A DNA stretch of 64,000 nucleotides from contig NC_068563.1 of the NCBI RefSeq assembly GCF_022201045.2, positions 23,843,001 through 23,907,000 on the forward strand, read 5' to 3'. Positions 1 through 11,933 of this stretch are shown here, one piece after another. This stretch comes from Citrus sinensis. Lineage: Eukaryota > Streptophyta > Magnoliopsida > Sapindales > Rutaceae. Positions within the stretch are counted from its first letter, which is position 1; every line of letters starts with the position of its first letter. The translations under genes and the position numbers were made by a program. The notes beneath the pieces were generated by a model, which did not search any database, was not told the DNA's origin, and worked only from the letters and a program-made list of their open reading frames with translations.

Positions 1-498
1 GTGTTAGTAATTAACTAACATAACTAACTCTGTGAACGCCTATTCTCAACACCAAGGACTGGTTCGATAGGGAAGGTTGTAAGGCAAAGCTTGGAATGGT
101 GAGAACAAAATCGTAAAATCATATTGTCAGCTTGTTTATGGAGAGTCACAGCCATCCATTAATCACCGTAACTTTCACCTACAAATGTTCCAACTCATCT
201 TTAAATAAATATCCTCGAATTGCAGGCTGAGGCATGTATTTTCAATCAGAGAAAGAAAAGAATATGGCATTTACTTATGCCATAAATACAGATAAATAAG
301 ATCGAATTATTAATATATTTTTTAGGCAAATGCAACATCTAGCTGGGCAGGTATATAATTTTTATGGCGATGTGATTGTATTTGACACTACTTACACATG
401 AACTATTATAGCATGAGTTTTGAACCTTTATGGTCAAGCAATTATATTCGCTTGTTTGTTCTGATTAAGTGATGAGACCACTTAATTAGAGTTTAAGA
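1..498. other. AT-rich intergenic DNA
   Basis: No gene, RNA or clear repeat is visible. The stretch ends at the target-site duplication of the LTR element that follows. Confidence 0.5.
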
Positions 499-503
499 AA
501 AGA

Positions 504-1498
504 TGTTAGGAAATTTTAATCCCACCCAAGATCTTGCAAGTAAAAATATTAAAAAAGTAATGAGTAGAAAATAAATGATGAATAAAAAAAATTAAACAGC
601 ATAAAAATTTACGTGGAAAACTCCTATTGAGAAAAATCACAGCCACCAAAGACAATAAGAAAAAATTCACTATGTCAAAAATTATTTCACTTGGACTTAG
701 AAAAATCCGGTCCAAGCCCACATTTTTTAAAACAACCCAGACCCTTCAAAAGCACTGCTTGGGCCAAGCCGGTCTTCAGCTGGGCCTGGGCTTTTTTCAT
801 TAATTATAAAATGTTTGAATTAAATATAATCATCCAATACATAATAAAATAATAGTCAAATACAAAAAATATTAGTAATACAATATAATAAATCACAAAT
901 ACTAATTTAAAACAACATATTAATTTAATATTTTGAGCTTTTTCTTATTTAAATGTAATTTATTTTTTATTTATAAATTAAAAAGGCCAAAGCTTTTTTC
1001 TTAGGCCCTTATCTAAGTTCAATCTATCTCGGCTTTACATTTTTCATCCCATATTCAAACCCAACCAATGAGGACCGGGCTTCAAACCCGCGAGCCTAAG
1101 TCAGGACTTGGGGGTGGGCCCAGTCTTTTTTGCCAACCCCGCAATCACTATAGTATTTTTTCCTTATACCCAAAATCCCAATAACCTTTAATTTCTCAAT
1201 AGACCTATCGTTTCTTTCACATTAAAAATTGTCTACTTACAGATAACTAATTATTTTATTATACAAACAAGTGAATCCAAAATCGTTATATATAGTGATT
1301 ATTCTTATACGAGAAGTATTTTTTTCCTTATAATAATTGTGTTCCTCCTTGAATAAGTTAAGTCCTAAAGGGAAAATTACTTCTTTTTTAAATATGAATC
1401 CTCTTGAATAAGAAAACTACTAAATAAGAAAAGGCTAAGAAATATCCTAATTTAGGATTTACAAATCTCCATTGAAAAATGTGACATGTTTCCTAACA
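504..1498 (-). repeat. 3' LTR of the copia-like element, with nested insertion
   Basis: Aligns by eye along its length with 2202-2732, apart from about 450 extra bases in the middle (about 692-1141). The ends are TGTTAGGAAA and TTTCCTAACA. Confidence 0.78.
692..1141. mobile_element. Nested hAT-like insertion inside the LTR
   Basis: This block is absent from the sister LTR. Its ends are GC-rich with GGGCC/GGCCC motifs and its middle is AT-rich. The right flank CAATCACT (1142-1149) and left flank ATTTCACT (684-691) agree at 5 of 8 bases, which would fit a decayed 8-base hAT duplication. Terminal inverted repeats are weak, so the class is uncertain; that it is an insertion is clear from the LTR comparison. 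Confidence 0.55.
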
Positions 1499-2201
1499 AT
1501 CTCTGCCTTGGCAAAATTTTTTAATTAGGTGACAAAACATGATCTACCGTGTGTCTACACAATCATGTCATCTGCGCCTTCTTTACTCCACCAAAACCAG
1601 ACTCACATACGGCTTATGAGAATCACTCCACTATGGGCAAAAGCTTATCTTCTATCTAGTAGCTATAAGTCTCTACATTGAGAATCATCGTACTCCACCT
1701 TATATAAAGTACACAAATTTGGCACGTGTCGATCACCTTGCGAAAAATAGCCACTCTCATGTTTGACTTCCTTGAGAGTCCTTAGCCATCAATATAAAAA
1801 ATTCCACCGCACACCTCGCATAAATGCCAAACCATGCCTTGTGTGCCAATCTTTTGGACAGGTTAGCAACAACACATCCTCTTCCATGACATGTCAAAAA
1901 GATAAAGCAATCTCCATAGAGAAAAGAGACACACCAATACCTAACATTACTAGTATCTCTATCTTCTTTAAGGTGCCTTGATTGTCTACACACCTCTAGG
2001 GGATTCCACTATGGGAATAAAGTTTGCATCGCCCGTATTTTTCTTGTGTAACCAGATTGAATCAATATATCATTGACCTGAACTTGCCACAAGTTAAAAT
2101 TGATTCTTCCATCAAACTTTCAACCTCAATCCTTGTAGGATTTGAAAATTTATACACAGATATTATTGCTTTGCAGAACAATCTTTAACTCTAATAGCAC
2201 T

Positions 2202-2732
2202 TGTTAGGGAATTTTAATCCCACCCAAGATCTTGCAAGCAAAAATATCGAACAAATAATAAGCAAAAAATAGATAGAGAATAAAATCAATCACACAACAT
2301 AAGAATTTACGTAGAAAACTCCTATACTGAAAAAACCATAGCCGCTAAACGCATTCCACTTTGTGAAAAATTATTACAATTACTCCAGTATTTTTTCTTT
2401 ACACCCAAAACCCCAATAACACTCAATCTTTCAATAACCTATTGTTTCTCTCATACTAAAGACTATCTACTTGCAGAGAATTGATTGATGCGTTATACAA
2501 ACAAGTGAATCCAACCTTTCTATATATAGTGATAATTCTTTGTAGGAGAAATATTAATTTCCTTATACTAGTTATATTCCTCCTATAATAAGTCAAATCT
2601 CAAAGGAAAATTACCTATTCCTTAAATATGAATCATTTTGAATAAGAAAACTACTAAATAAGAAATGCCTAGAAAATATCCTAATTTAGGACTTATAAAT
2701 CCTCATTGAAAAATGAGACATATTTCCTAATA
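2202..2732 (-). repeat. 5' LTR of the copia-like element
   Basis: About 531 bases and uninterrupted. It contains a TATATATAG stretch that could be the LTR TATA box and ends next to the AAAGA duplication. Confidence 0.78.
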
Positions 2733-2911
2733 AAAGAGAATCGTACATTGAGTTTGGACTATCTTTAATAGTAATTTAAATCATAAATATTTCTATAATA
2801 CATAATTTTATTTACATAAACAAATTATTTACCCAATTTTTAAAGTGCAAATAACCCCACCATCAAAAATTTATCCTCGTTAAAGATAAATTTGTAACCG
2901 GGGAAACAAAA

Positions 2912-3264
2912 GTGGTGCTAGTGGCACTCCTTAATAATTCTCTCGTAATCCCTTCCCTAAAATATGTCATGTTCAATATTTTCAAGTGTGAGGGCAGCGG
3001 TTCAAGCTCCTACAAAAGCATTGTGAGGGCTAAATATTTATAAAAACTCTTCTCCCTTCTGAAATACAAGTGGAGCAGGGGCATCCCTCATTTGTGAGGG
3101 TTATTTCATTTGAGCATGTACTTCATAGAATTTAATGTAATAATGTCGGTCTCAGTAATGTATATCTGATTGTAAATATCAGTGTAATATCTACTATAAT
3201 AGCAGTTGTAAATATCTGTGTAATGCAGTAATTTAGTGTGTAACCAGTATTAAAAAAAAATAAA
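2912..3264 (+). mobile_element. tRNA-derived SINE, copy 1
   Basis: A tRNA-like head is followed by a unique body and a poly-A tail (3252-3260). A box-A-like sequence TGGTGCTAGTGGC lies at 2913-2925 and a box-B-like GGTTCAAGCTCC at 2999-3010. The body, from about 3055 to the tail, matches in reverse complement a second copy at 26535-26800, including the phrases GAAATACAAGTGGAG and TTGTAAATATCTGTGTAAT. Two copies sharing internal promoter boxes, body and tail mark a SINE family. The exact 5' end and the target duplication are not clear. Confidence 0.65.
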
Positions 3265-4074
3265 GCTAACTATTTCTTTTATAACACCACCATCAATTCC
3301 ATTAATACCCTTGTTCACTGAAAAGGAAAAAATAAGTAATGAAAGAATGGGCTGTATAATCTCTTTTGAAGCCTTGAATTTACGTAACAAAATAGGTGGG
3401 GTTTGATAAAGAAAAAAAATAGGTGGGGTTTGATAAAGAAAAAGAGGACAATTTAATAAATTTGAGTAAAATACTCCACTTTAATATACAGAGAACTAGT
3501 ATTTTCTAATTTATAGAGGAGCAGAGAAATTTCAGCAAAATATAGAACCTCGATCCATCAAGAAATAGAAGTGATAAAAATCTATATTATGAGGAAATTT
3601 CTTCTGTAGATAAATCTCTTATTTTAGAATGGTTGAAGTATAAAATTTTGTGGTTGTTTCAATTCAATTACATGCATCAATCAAGTATCAAAAATAGAAA
3701 GAAGCAGAAATAATAGAAGACGTGCAGATTTTCAGAAAGCTAATAAAGAGAAGTTTTAAAAATGAATTGTGCAGGTCGCAGGGTTTCATTAGTTTCTCTA
3801 TTGGTCTTGTAATGTAATTTTAGATATGGTTAAAATCAAACTATAACGGGGTTCTAATAGGATTATTGTTGTCTTGATGGGTGTCAATTATGCTACTCCT
3901 TAAGTTTTTAATAAATAGGTTGGTGTATTATGGCCGGCTTGCTGTGTTCGGCTGGCCCTTCTTTTTGCACATTGAGCTCGAGGAATCAAGCACAAGTATG
4001 ATTCAATCAAAATCATTAACCCATCCAACTTCTTGATCTCCTTTTATTTAATTTTTAATAATTGTGTTCGATTA

Positions 4075-4080
<6 letters not shown>
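3265..4080. other. Intergenic, no gene seen
   Basis: AT-rich. The only structure noted is a tandem duplication of about 30 bases (AATAGGTGGGGTTTGATAAA twice) around 3391-3442. Confidence 0.45.

Positions 4081-4138
<58 letters not shown>
4081..4138. repeat. (TA)n microsatellite
   Basis: An uninterrupted run of 29 TA units, continuing imperfectly to about 4146. Confidence 0.97.
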
Positions 4139-4144
<6 letters not shown>

Positions 4145-4146
4145 TA

Positions 4147-5676
4147 GCAATTCTCAAGTGTACATGCTCAAAGGATAAAAGCTCGTTTAATCCCTATATT
4201 ATGAGGTTAGTGCTCATTTAGTTTATATATTTTTAAAAATACATCAAAAGATCTTTATATTTTTAAAAATACTTCAAAAGATCTTTATTGTTAAACTATT
4301 GATACCGTTGTCGTTACTTTTTGTTCATTTTAACTTGTTTTTACTATATTACTCCTTTACAATAATTTTTTTATATTAATAAAAAAATTAAATTACCAAT
4401 TTAACCCAAACAAATAAAATGGAAACAAAAAGAATTAATATCAATTTTTGTGAAATACTATATTGAGGAGTTAATATTTTTTTTTTATCAGTGTCCAAAA
4501 ATTAGTAATTTAATTTTTTTTATAGAATGTTAATTTTTTTGGACATAGATAAGCTTCCAAAAAAATTAATATACATTGTTTTTGTGTTTATTTAATTTTT
4601 TGGGTTAAATTCTTAACTTAATTTTTTTTATTAATGTCCAAAAAAAGAAACATTATTGTAAGAAGATAATATTATAAAAGTAAATCAAAATTAACAAAAA
4701 GTAACCGCAAGGGTCAAATAACATTTATTTATTTATCTATTTATTATAAGGAGGAACGACTTGGTGAACGAAATTACACAATTATTTAGCAGATCTAGTA
4801 CACAACCGCACACACCTAAACAGAATCCTTATTATGAGTAATGCTACATCACATAGTTAAGGAATGGGGTCAATAAGTAATGAGAATAGACAATCCTTAG
4901 TATTTTCTTGAACAACGTATCCATCCCCAAATTGGTACATGCATTGCGTCATCCTCCCCAAATTCAGCACAATCCCAGTAAATTTTTCGGACAAGTAATT
5001 TGGGTTTTCAAATCGATCCCTATTCATTCCGTTACTTTTTAGGGAAATGTAAATTGGATGGAGCAGCGCAACGTTTAGGGAAATGACACTAAAACCCACA
5101 GAGTTTTATCAAAATGCGCCCCCCTAATCCTTCGGAATTGTAACATCGAACTTCATTACTGTTTTAACTTTTGAGCTTTTTTAGATGACGATAAGATTAA
5201 GAACCGTATGTTAATCATGGTGAGCATTTAACTTTTAAACAAGTTGCCGTGTTTTATATTAACAAGCGGCACAATTTGGTTGATATTAATGGGAATTTGA
5301 CTTTTGATTATTTTCTATTTTCAACCACTGAAATGACGATACATAAAGGGTAATTAAGTTTTAATAACAACGACAACGGTAAACTTAAGAGACAAAATAT
5401 TATATTAGACTCCAATTTTTTAGCATAAAATGAGAATGTCCATTTTGTGATGGCATCATGTACTCGTTTTGCTAAGATTTCGCGTAGTTACCACTCGATA
5501 TCATGAGCTGCAATAATGGAAAGTGATTTCGTAGAATTTGAGTTCTAAGTAATTCAAATTTTGGCATTTGTGTAAGCTGAATAGTGCTAATTGTAATAAG
5601 TTTCATAATAAAAAGCAAAAAAATAAAGCCCAATTAGGAATTATTAGGATCAAAACATACAATCCTCCGAATACAC
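4147..5676. other. Intergenic, repeat-like
   Basis: Contains a 36-base tandem duplication around 4225-4290 with the shared phrase TTTTTAAAAATAC. I see no coding sequence I can support; an 80-codon minus-strand open frame at 4857-5099 has no recognisable motif. Confidence 0.4.
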
Positions 5677-6664
5677 TCATTCAGATTTCCCAAACATGCA
5701 CAACCCTTCATTGACGATAGTAAATCCTCCATCTACGACCAAATTATGCCCACTCACACACTTGGACTCATCACTCCCCAAATAAAGAGCAGCTTCAGCT
5801 ACATCCTCAGGCTTAAGAACAGCCCCACTGAGATTTGAATAAATGCCACTCATACCATCATCGTCAAGCTTCAAAAAACCCTTAGCCATTGGACTTGAGA
5901 CCGCATAAGGTGACACACAATTCACCCTAATGCCAAATCGTCCAAGCTCCACGGCAGTATTCTTCATCAGCCCCACAACGCCATGCTTTGAACTTGTGTA
6001 TGCATGCGATGTAACGCCACCAATGACTCCGCAAACGCTTGCAGTTGAAATTATGCTGCCGCGTCCGGCGGGTTTCATCACCCTAGCAGCATGTTTCGTC
6101 CCCAAAAAAGCGCCAACGAGGTTAACGGAAAGTATGCGCTCAAATTCAGCCTGATCGTTATCGAGTATGTTAGGTTTGGCTTCATCCACAATTCCCGCGT
6201 TATTGAACATAATGTCTAGCTTTCCGTACTGAGAGACGGCCGTGTTAACTGCGTTTTCGATATCTTTCTCTTTGGTTACATCACAATGGACATAGGAGCA
6301 GCCGTTGGCTGATGATGATGAAGAGCTTATGTCCTCGCATACAGACTCGCCCAAGTCATCTTTGATATCTGCAATGAGTACTTTAGCTCCATGTTTTGAG
6401 AAGAGCCTTGCAGTGCATTCCCCGATGCTTCCTGCTCCTCCGGTGATAAGTGCGACTTTGCCTTGTAGCCTAGGCGACATCGAATTAGCTTGTAGCATCT
6501 AATCAATCTAGCTTGTTGAGAATTGAGACTCGGAATTATAATTGAACGAAAGCTTAAGCTTATTTGACAAAAAGCCAGGCAAATAATATTTGGAATTGGT
6601 AAGAGATTTAAGCAAATTAAACTAACCTTCTTGCTGCAGCTGATACAATTGAAGCACTGCCCAT
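5677..6664 (-). CDS. Short-chain dehydrogenase/reductase (SDR110C type), two exons
   Basis: NAD(P)-dependent oxidoreductase acting on alcohol or ketone groups. The closest families by eye are the plant borneol/isopiperitenol dehydrogenase and secoisolariciresinol or momilactone A synthase-like enzymes; the substrate cannot be told. Exon 1 is 6627-6664 (MGSASIVSAAAR..), the intron is 6470-6626 (GTTAGT..CTAG), and exon 2 is 5677-6469, giving 276 residues. I chose this start over the in-frame ATG at 6498 because splicing restores the family's usual RRLQGKVALITGG entry. Visible motifs: the glycine-rich cofactor loop TGGAGSIG at 22-29 (the more common form is TGGASGIG), Asp47 after the second strand (favours NAD), NNAG near 102-105, Ser157, and catalytic Tyr170 and Lys174 in YTSSK. 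No transit peptide is obvious, so it is probably cytosolic. Confidence 0.92.
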
Positions 6665-7536
6665 TATTACAGCACGTAAGGCAACCAAAAATGAAGCTCA
6701 ATTATAATGTCTTGCGGAAACAAAAGGGTGTTATTACCTAGCAAGTTTTATCTTATCCATCGAAGCAGTACAACATTTGTCAACATCCACACCACTCCTT
6801 ATGGATCGCGTCACTTTGTTTCAAGTGCCTATCAATTTTTGCTTCCTTTTTTTTTTTAATCAAATTCTTGCCTCGCGTTTTAGACATTAACATGATTGGT
6901 TGAAAGGCACGCCTAAATTATGAATCTCGTAATTTTATGTGGTTGAGATGAATTGTGTAAATTATATTGAATGTAACTTAGCACTTGCCTAAAATTTAAC
7001 ACCTATCTCATAGCATATTTTATTTGGTGATACACATAATTGGAATATGAATTGTATACCCCGATTATATAAATACTAACCAGGAGATTGGACGCAATTG
7101 ATCCAAACCCTAAATATAATATTATTGTTGCAGATAGATAATTATCTGGTAACGACCAAGAAAACACTAAGTAGTTTAATCTTAAATTTCATTTTCGTGG
7201 TGGAAAAATGGAAATTAATTTCACTTTGAAGAATGGTGAACTTGCCGTTTAGTCAGGTAGTTACATGTAGCTTAAATATGTAGAGCAGCAGAGAACTGGA
7301 ACGCTGATGATCGGAAAATATTGCTCTTTCGCTTTGGCTGCTGCAATGCATACTCAAATATCAGCAGCAAATGCTATATGCAATATGACTACCATTCTCG
7401 CTCGGTTTTGGTATCAAGTTGTGAGATCATAGAGTGGACAAATGTGAGCTCAAAACTCGTAGACGAAACCCATATCCGCGAGTTAATACTTCAAATTTCA
7501 AATTATAATAATACCATGTAGATTTAATAATTTACA
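6665..7536. other. Intergenic between the SDR and NAC genes
   Basis: Holds the SDR 5' flank and the NAC 3' flank. Short open frames here show no domain. Confidence 0.4.
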
Positions 7537-10500
7537 TCAGTGCCAGAGATTCTTGTTTAAAGCAGCACGTGTGAGGTTTTTAATTGGCCAAAAACCTCCA
7601 AGTAGAAAAATAAATAGAGCCAGTAAAGTCAGGAGACCAAAGCCTACAGATACAAGCCGATGATGGACAGTCATACCCGCGAATTTAGACAGCAGACATT
7701 GCGGACGCTTCGATTCTTGACGTTTTGATTTCTCTGAAGAGAGCTCGCGGAAACGACAAAGCCCCAGTTTTTGTTTCCTCAATTTGATTCGACGACTCGC
7801 CGTCCCTTGGAAAGGACCTGCTTGAAACGAAAATGTTTCCCCTTGCTGTTGAGAGTTCCTACCAGTTTCCTGTTGACTAGCAAGCGCAGGTGGGAGCGGC
7901 AGCATGGCAGACAGTGAATCGAGATTGATTATATCATCCTTCAGTATATCAGCATAGAAGTCTTCTTCACCTGGACAATCCTGTAAATTAGGCAAAATGC
8001 ATAGAATCATGAATAAGGAAATCTTAAATATCATGTTGAAGTCAGAGATCTGACCATTATGTTCAAGTTGAATTTGTAATTTCCATTTGGGGATGCCGTC
8101 TTCCTTGATTATTTAAATTTGAATCCCAAGCAACTAGAAAATCTTATAAGAGCATGAAGCATGCAAAGTGACTTTATCTGGACAATGATGGATATCATAA
8201 CAAACAATATGTAAAACGCGAATCTTGATCTATAGCAAGGAGTTCAGGTTGGCTGTCTTGTATCAAACAATTGCATAGAACTACGAATTCATGTAAACTA
8301 ACCTTCTGATGGCTGGAAGATTCTGTCGGATTAACATCATCCAACAATTTCTCCTCGGCTTCAGATGCTGAATCAGTTTGCTCTATCGAGTAAGAATCAT
8401 GACTGCTACTACACTTCTTTGAACTGCATTCAACAGCCTTGTCCCCTTCAGACATGCCTGTCTGATCAGTACCTCCTTCCGATACCGCACAGTTACTGTT
8501 ATGCACTCTTCTATGTTGAGAAGCTCGGGTTGAAGTTTTATTCAGACGAAACTCACTGTTCTTTCTCAGACGGCAAACTACCAAAGAATCCTGTAAATTT
8601 AAAACGGCAGAATGCAGCAAAAAAGTTTGTTAACTCTTCCAGAAGAAGATAGCATATTTATGCTACAGACAACATTTTATAATCAACTCATGGTGGTCCA
8701 GTGAAATGCACCCATATATAATCATTTCCCATCTAGCACAGCTATCAGCAAGTAATGACTAAATCATGTGCCAGATTAATACATATACATAACTGATATT
8801 TTCAAAGGTAAGTGCCACAAAAGGAAGAGAATTTATACAACCAGCCTTTTCAAAACCATGGCACTATATGCTGCCTAAGTATTGAAAATAAGAAGCTGGC
8901 AGAATCATGGGACTCCCCAACCCAATTTAAAATTCAAGGACCCACAGTGGGATGGTGTGGGGGGGAGGGGGGGAGAATTCCGGCATCGCTAGTTCTAAGT
9001 CTATGAGGTCTAGGATCCATCTACACTCGCTCTCCAGATGAATAGAAATATTATCACTTCCCTCCACCATCAAAAAGTTGCATGCAGGTATGCATGCACA
9101 CACAGACATAGTTGTCAGATAATAGTAATTTTTTCTCACAACAACCATTAAAAAGGTTGCATGCAAAACCATACATATGCAAAATAAGATTTGGGCTCTT
9201 CCGTCTGTTTAATCACTACATGAGGTTCCCAATTTGTGACACCAAATCCTCTGCAAATTCAGTCTTACATATGTTGCTTGGTTAAAATTGCATTAGAAAT
9301 CATGTTGATTGCAAGCTACTCAAAATTTGAAAAGAATCTGATGAGAATTGTATTTCTGCTCTGATTTTAACATTTGGCAGCTGATAGATTAGAAATAGCC
9401 ATGACTATGAGACACTGTTCTGATTGAATTTTTCATTCAATAAACCAGATCTTTGTCACAAATTGCATAGCAACCACAACCTTGATGGAGAAAGAATCAG
9501 TATATGCAGCATCCTGAAACATGTGAGACATCAGAAAATCTTGGCATCCATTTTTTTTTTTTTTTGGTTGAATTTTAAGTTCAAAGGGATTATATAGAAA
9601 ATAATAACTATAACTTAAAATTTGAATTAACTCGAGATTACGTAAGAGAGTTCACTGTTGACTTCTTGGGAATAAAAAAAATACATCAAGGAAAGAAAGC
9701 AATCATATATAATATCCTACATAAAAGATCTGCATACGAGAGAATTTCATCCATGCGTGCTTCGGAAAAATTTAGCAGTATATTTACAGCAATGTTTGGT
9801 CAACCAAATTGGAGGAAGCAGGAACTAACCATATTTGGGTACTAGTGGTTCAAGTTAGAAATTCCATTTACATGGCAAGAGTGAGACTATGACTTAATTG
9901 CAAGACTGTATGACCTTTTAGGACCAAACAGTTGAGGAGAGGTAAGAGAATGTGAGGGCATAACTGATCAGTCCTAATAGCACACAACAACAGTCAGAAT
10001 GACAACTTACAATAAATGGCTAGCAGAATAACTAATGCTTATAGTGAAAATAACTGAAATCACCTGGGATCCCCCCTGCATGCAATACTCGTGCATAATC
10101 CATTCTGTCCTTTCTCCTTTTGGCGCACGACCAATGTGGAACACGAGAGTCCTCTTTGTACCAATCACATTCCTACCTGACTTTACATTACGTTCTTTGC
10201 CAGTGGCTTTCCAGTAACCAAGTTCAGTTGCCCTCCTACTTTGTGAGCCATTTGGGTATTTTCTCCCACGAGCGCAGAAGAAAAACCATTCATTGTCAGA
10301 TTGGATGACAGATTTTGCTGGTTAAAAATGATCCACCAACAGTTAACAAAAGAAACCACCAAATCTAAATGCATAATGATATATATAACACCACAGAGAA
10401 AACAGAAGAGAAAAACAATAACAACAAAGCACAACGTGTTTCAGCATTTCAAGCACAAATGAATGGTGACCATAGATACTTAAAAGGTTCAAACTTTCCT

Positions 10501-11473
10501 TTGTCTGTCCATTCACAACAAAATATGTAAACAAATCTCTTCTATTTTTCCTAAAACAAAAATATAATAATAACTTAGAGGAGTATTATTAAAAAGTACA
10601 TATGAATTCCAAAAAAAATTATCCAAATGCAAAAGCTCCACACCTCCTGCTAGTCACAAATACCCTTGTACTAACTGAGTTGGTAGCTTAGGTGAGCCCT
10701 GTGCGCGGTGATACTTTTATCCAATTGAATATTGATCCATTCAACCAACTCCGTTTGTAAACAATTTGTTTATTAAAATATTTACTTTGACGATTTGATA
10801 CTACAACTAAAAATTTTGACTTAAAACTGCTGCATAATTCCACCCGTAAGTTTTCTAACCATTTATTAATCGTAATCAACCGGCTGAGAGTCATGCTGAT
10901 CAAAGATAGTATTGGGCGGGAATATTTACCTTAAATTGAGACACAAATTCCATCCAATTATTTTAGTCAATCCAACAGCCGAAATGCAAAATAGAAAATG
11001 TGGATTAGATGTTGCCAACTCATGAACCCTTACTGCTTTGTCGAATTAGCATGCTCAAAATTTGCCTCGATACTTATTTTATATTGTAAGCTTTCTAAAC
11101 CGTTAGATTAATTTTATAAAAAAAAAATGGACGGTTCAGGGTTCGCATCCATGAACTTCTGTCACTTTCACGAGAAGATATGACAGATTTAAAATTTAAA
11201 AAAAAAATATATATATATATATGTATATAAAAGCTAGAAGCATAAGATTAAAAAAAATTGAAAAAAGGAAAAAGCGAGCGAACCTGGCAAGTCCCAAGGC
11301 TCATATCTACAAATCTCAATCTCAGAAATGACCTCAACGCACTTCTCGGAGCCTTCCATCTTCTTCTTCAAGTAAAAAGATATCAATTCCACGTCAGTCG
11401 GCGAAAACCTAAATCCCGGAAACATCGACGACGCCTCTATCGACATCTGCGTCTCTCTTGATACCCCCGCCAT
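7537..11473 (-). CDS. Membrane-tethered NAC transcription factor (NTM1-like)
   Basis: Four exons: 11284-11473, 10064-10317, 8303-8590 and 7537-7980, with phases that fit, giving 391 residues. The DNA-binding NAC domain runs from about residue 18 to 165. Subdomain A ([18 protein letters not shown]) is in exon 1. Subdomains B to D are in exon 2 ([50 protein letters not shown]). Exon 3 opens with [11 protein letters not shown], subdomain E. A Ser/acidic linker follows, then a single hydrophobic segment at about 353-375 ([19 protein letters not shown]) and a short basic tail. Known relatives (NTL proteins) are held in a membrane and released by proteolysis under stress; that this protein behaves so is inference from the anchor. 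The start MAGVSRE was chosen over an ATG 11 codons upstream that reads through a (GAA)n run, probably 5'UTR. Intron 2 is about 1.5 kb and intron 1 about 1 kb. Confidence 0.93.
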
Positions 11474-11506
11474 CTTCTTCTTGTTCTTCTTCTTCTTCTT
11501 CTTCAA
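11474..11506 (-). repeat. (GAA)n run in the NAC 5' leader
   Basis: An imperfect GAA/TTC trinucleotide run directly before the chosen NAC start codon. It would code for a lysine-rich extension if the upstream ATG at 11506 were used. Confidence 0.8.
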
Positions 11507-11720
11507 CTGATTTTATTTTTGTTTTTCTGTTTTGCTTTTGTTTCTCGTTGTTTGTCTTCCTTTTTTTTCCAAAAAAAAAAAAAAAAAGAGTTCCTTTCGG
11601 TTGCTTTCGGTTCGGTGTTTTCTTTTTTAACTTTTCTTGTCGAGTTTATCGGGTAAAAGTAAACGAACGAAAGAAAGAAAGAATTTGGAGTTTGATTTAG
11701 CTTCTCAGTGCTTCAATTCA

Positions 11721-11933
11721 ATGGCAACAACGACGGTTATGCTTTCCTTTGCTTTGATTTTGCTTGCTGCTTCTTTTTCTCCTCTATTTGCGTACGTGTC
11801 GAGGCGGTCTATGTGCACTTGGCATGGGACACAGCGACGTGATAGGGCCAGACCAACCGCCAGTATAATGTATTCAGACAGCTTATGTGGATTGCGTATT
11901 CGATTGCCACTTGGGTCCCTCTTTTTTTTATGA
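11721..11933 (+). CDS. Possible secreted-peptide exon or gene remnant
   Basis: From the ATG at 11721 the frame reads a signal-peptide-like start: MATTTV, then a hydrophobic core (LSFALILLAASFSPLFA) with a plausible cleavage after FA. The following residues are unlike any family I know and the frame stops after about 70 codons. A GT after the core (ACGTGTCG) could be a splice donor, but I found no partner exon. It lies about 250 bases from the NAC start in divergent orientation. It may be a broken gene, a small peptide gene, or chance. Confidence 0.25.
   Translation: MATTTVMLSFALILLAASFSPLFAYVSRRSMCTWHGTQRRDRARPTASIMYSDSLCGLRIRLPLGSLFFL

Larger units (their letters stand above)
504..2732 (-). 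mobile_element. Short non-autonomous copia-like LTR retrotransposon
   Basis: Two related long terminal repeats (504-1498 and 2202-2732) bound only about 700 bases of internal sequence with no recognisable gag or pol. The outer ends are flanked by a perfect 5-base duplication, AAAGA, at 499-503 and 2733-2737. On the minus strand the LTR starts TGTTAGGAAA; its other edge is TG..CA-like, with one end mutated to TA. A primer-binding-site-like sequence TGCTATTAGAGT follows the minus-strand 5' LTR by two bases (about 2188-2199). It matches 9 of 12 bases of the usual initiator-Met primer site TGGTATCAGAGC. A purine-rich tract (AAGGCAGAGA on the minus strand, about 1500-1510) abuts the other LTR. The element therefore reads on the minus strand. 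Size and lack of coding sequence fit a TRIM or a deletion derivative; mobilisation by a full copia element is inference. Confidence 0.8.

Noticed and set aside
2845-3290. Similar CACCATCAA phrases on both sides of SINE copy 1 as a target duplication
   Set aside because: They do not abut the head or the poly-A tail, so they are probably chance or older repeats.
4857-5099. 80-codon minus-strand open frame
   Set aside because: No recognisable domain, no splice partner, and it lies in repeat-like DNA.
6305-6701. Other open frames overlapping the SDR start, including a 124-codon minus frame
   Set aside because: They run through the intron and out of frame; splice phase and family N-terminus support the two-exon model.
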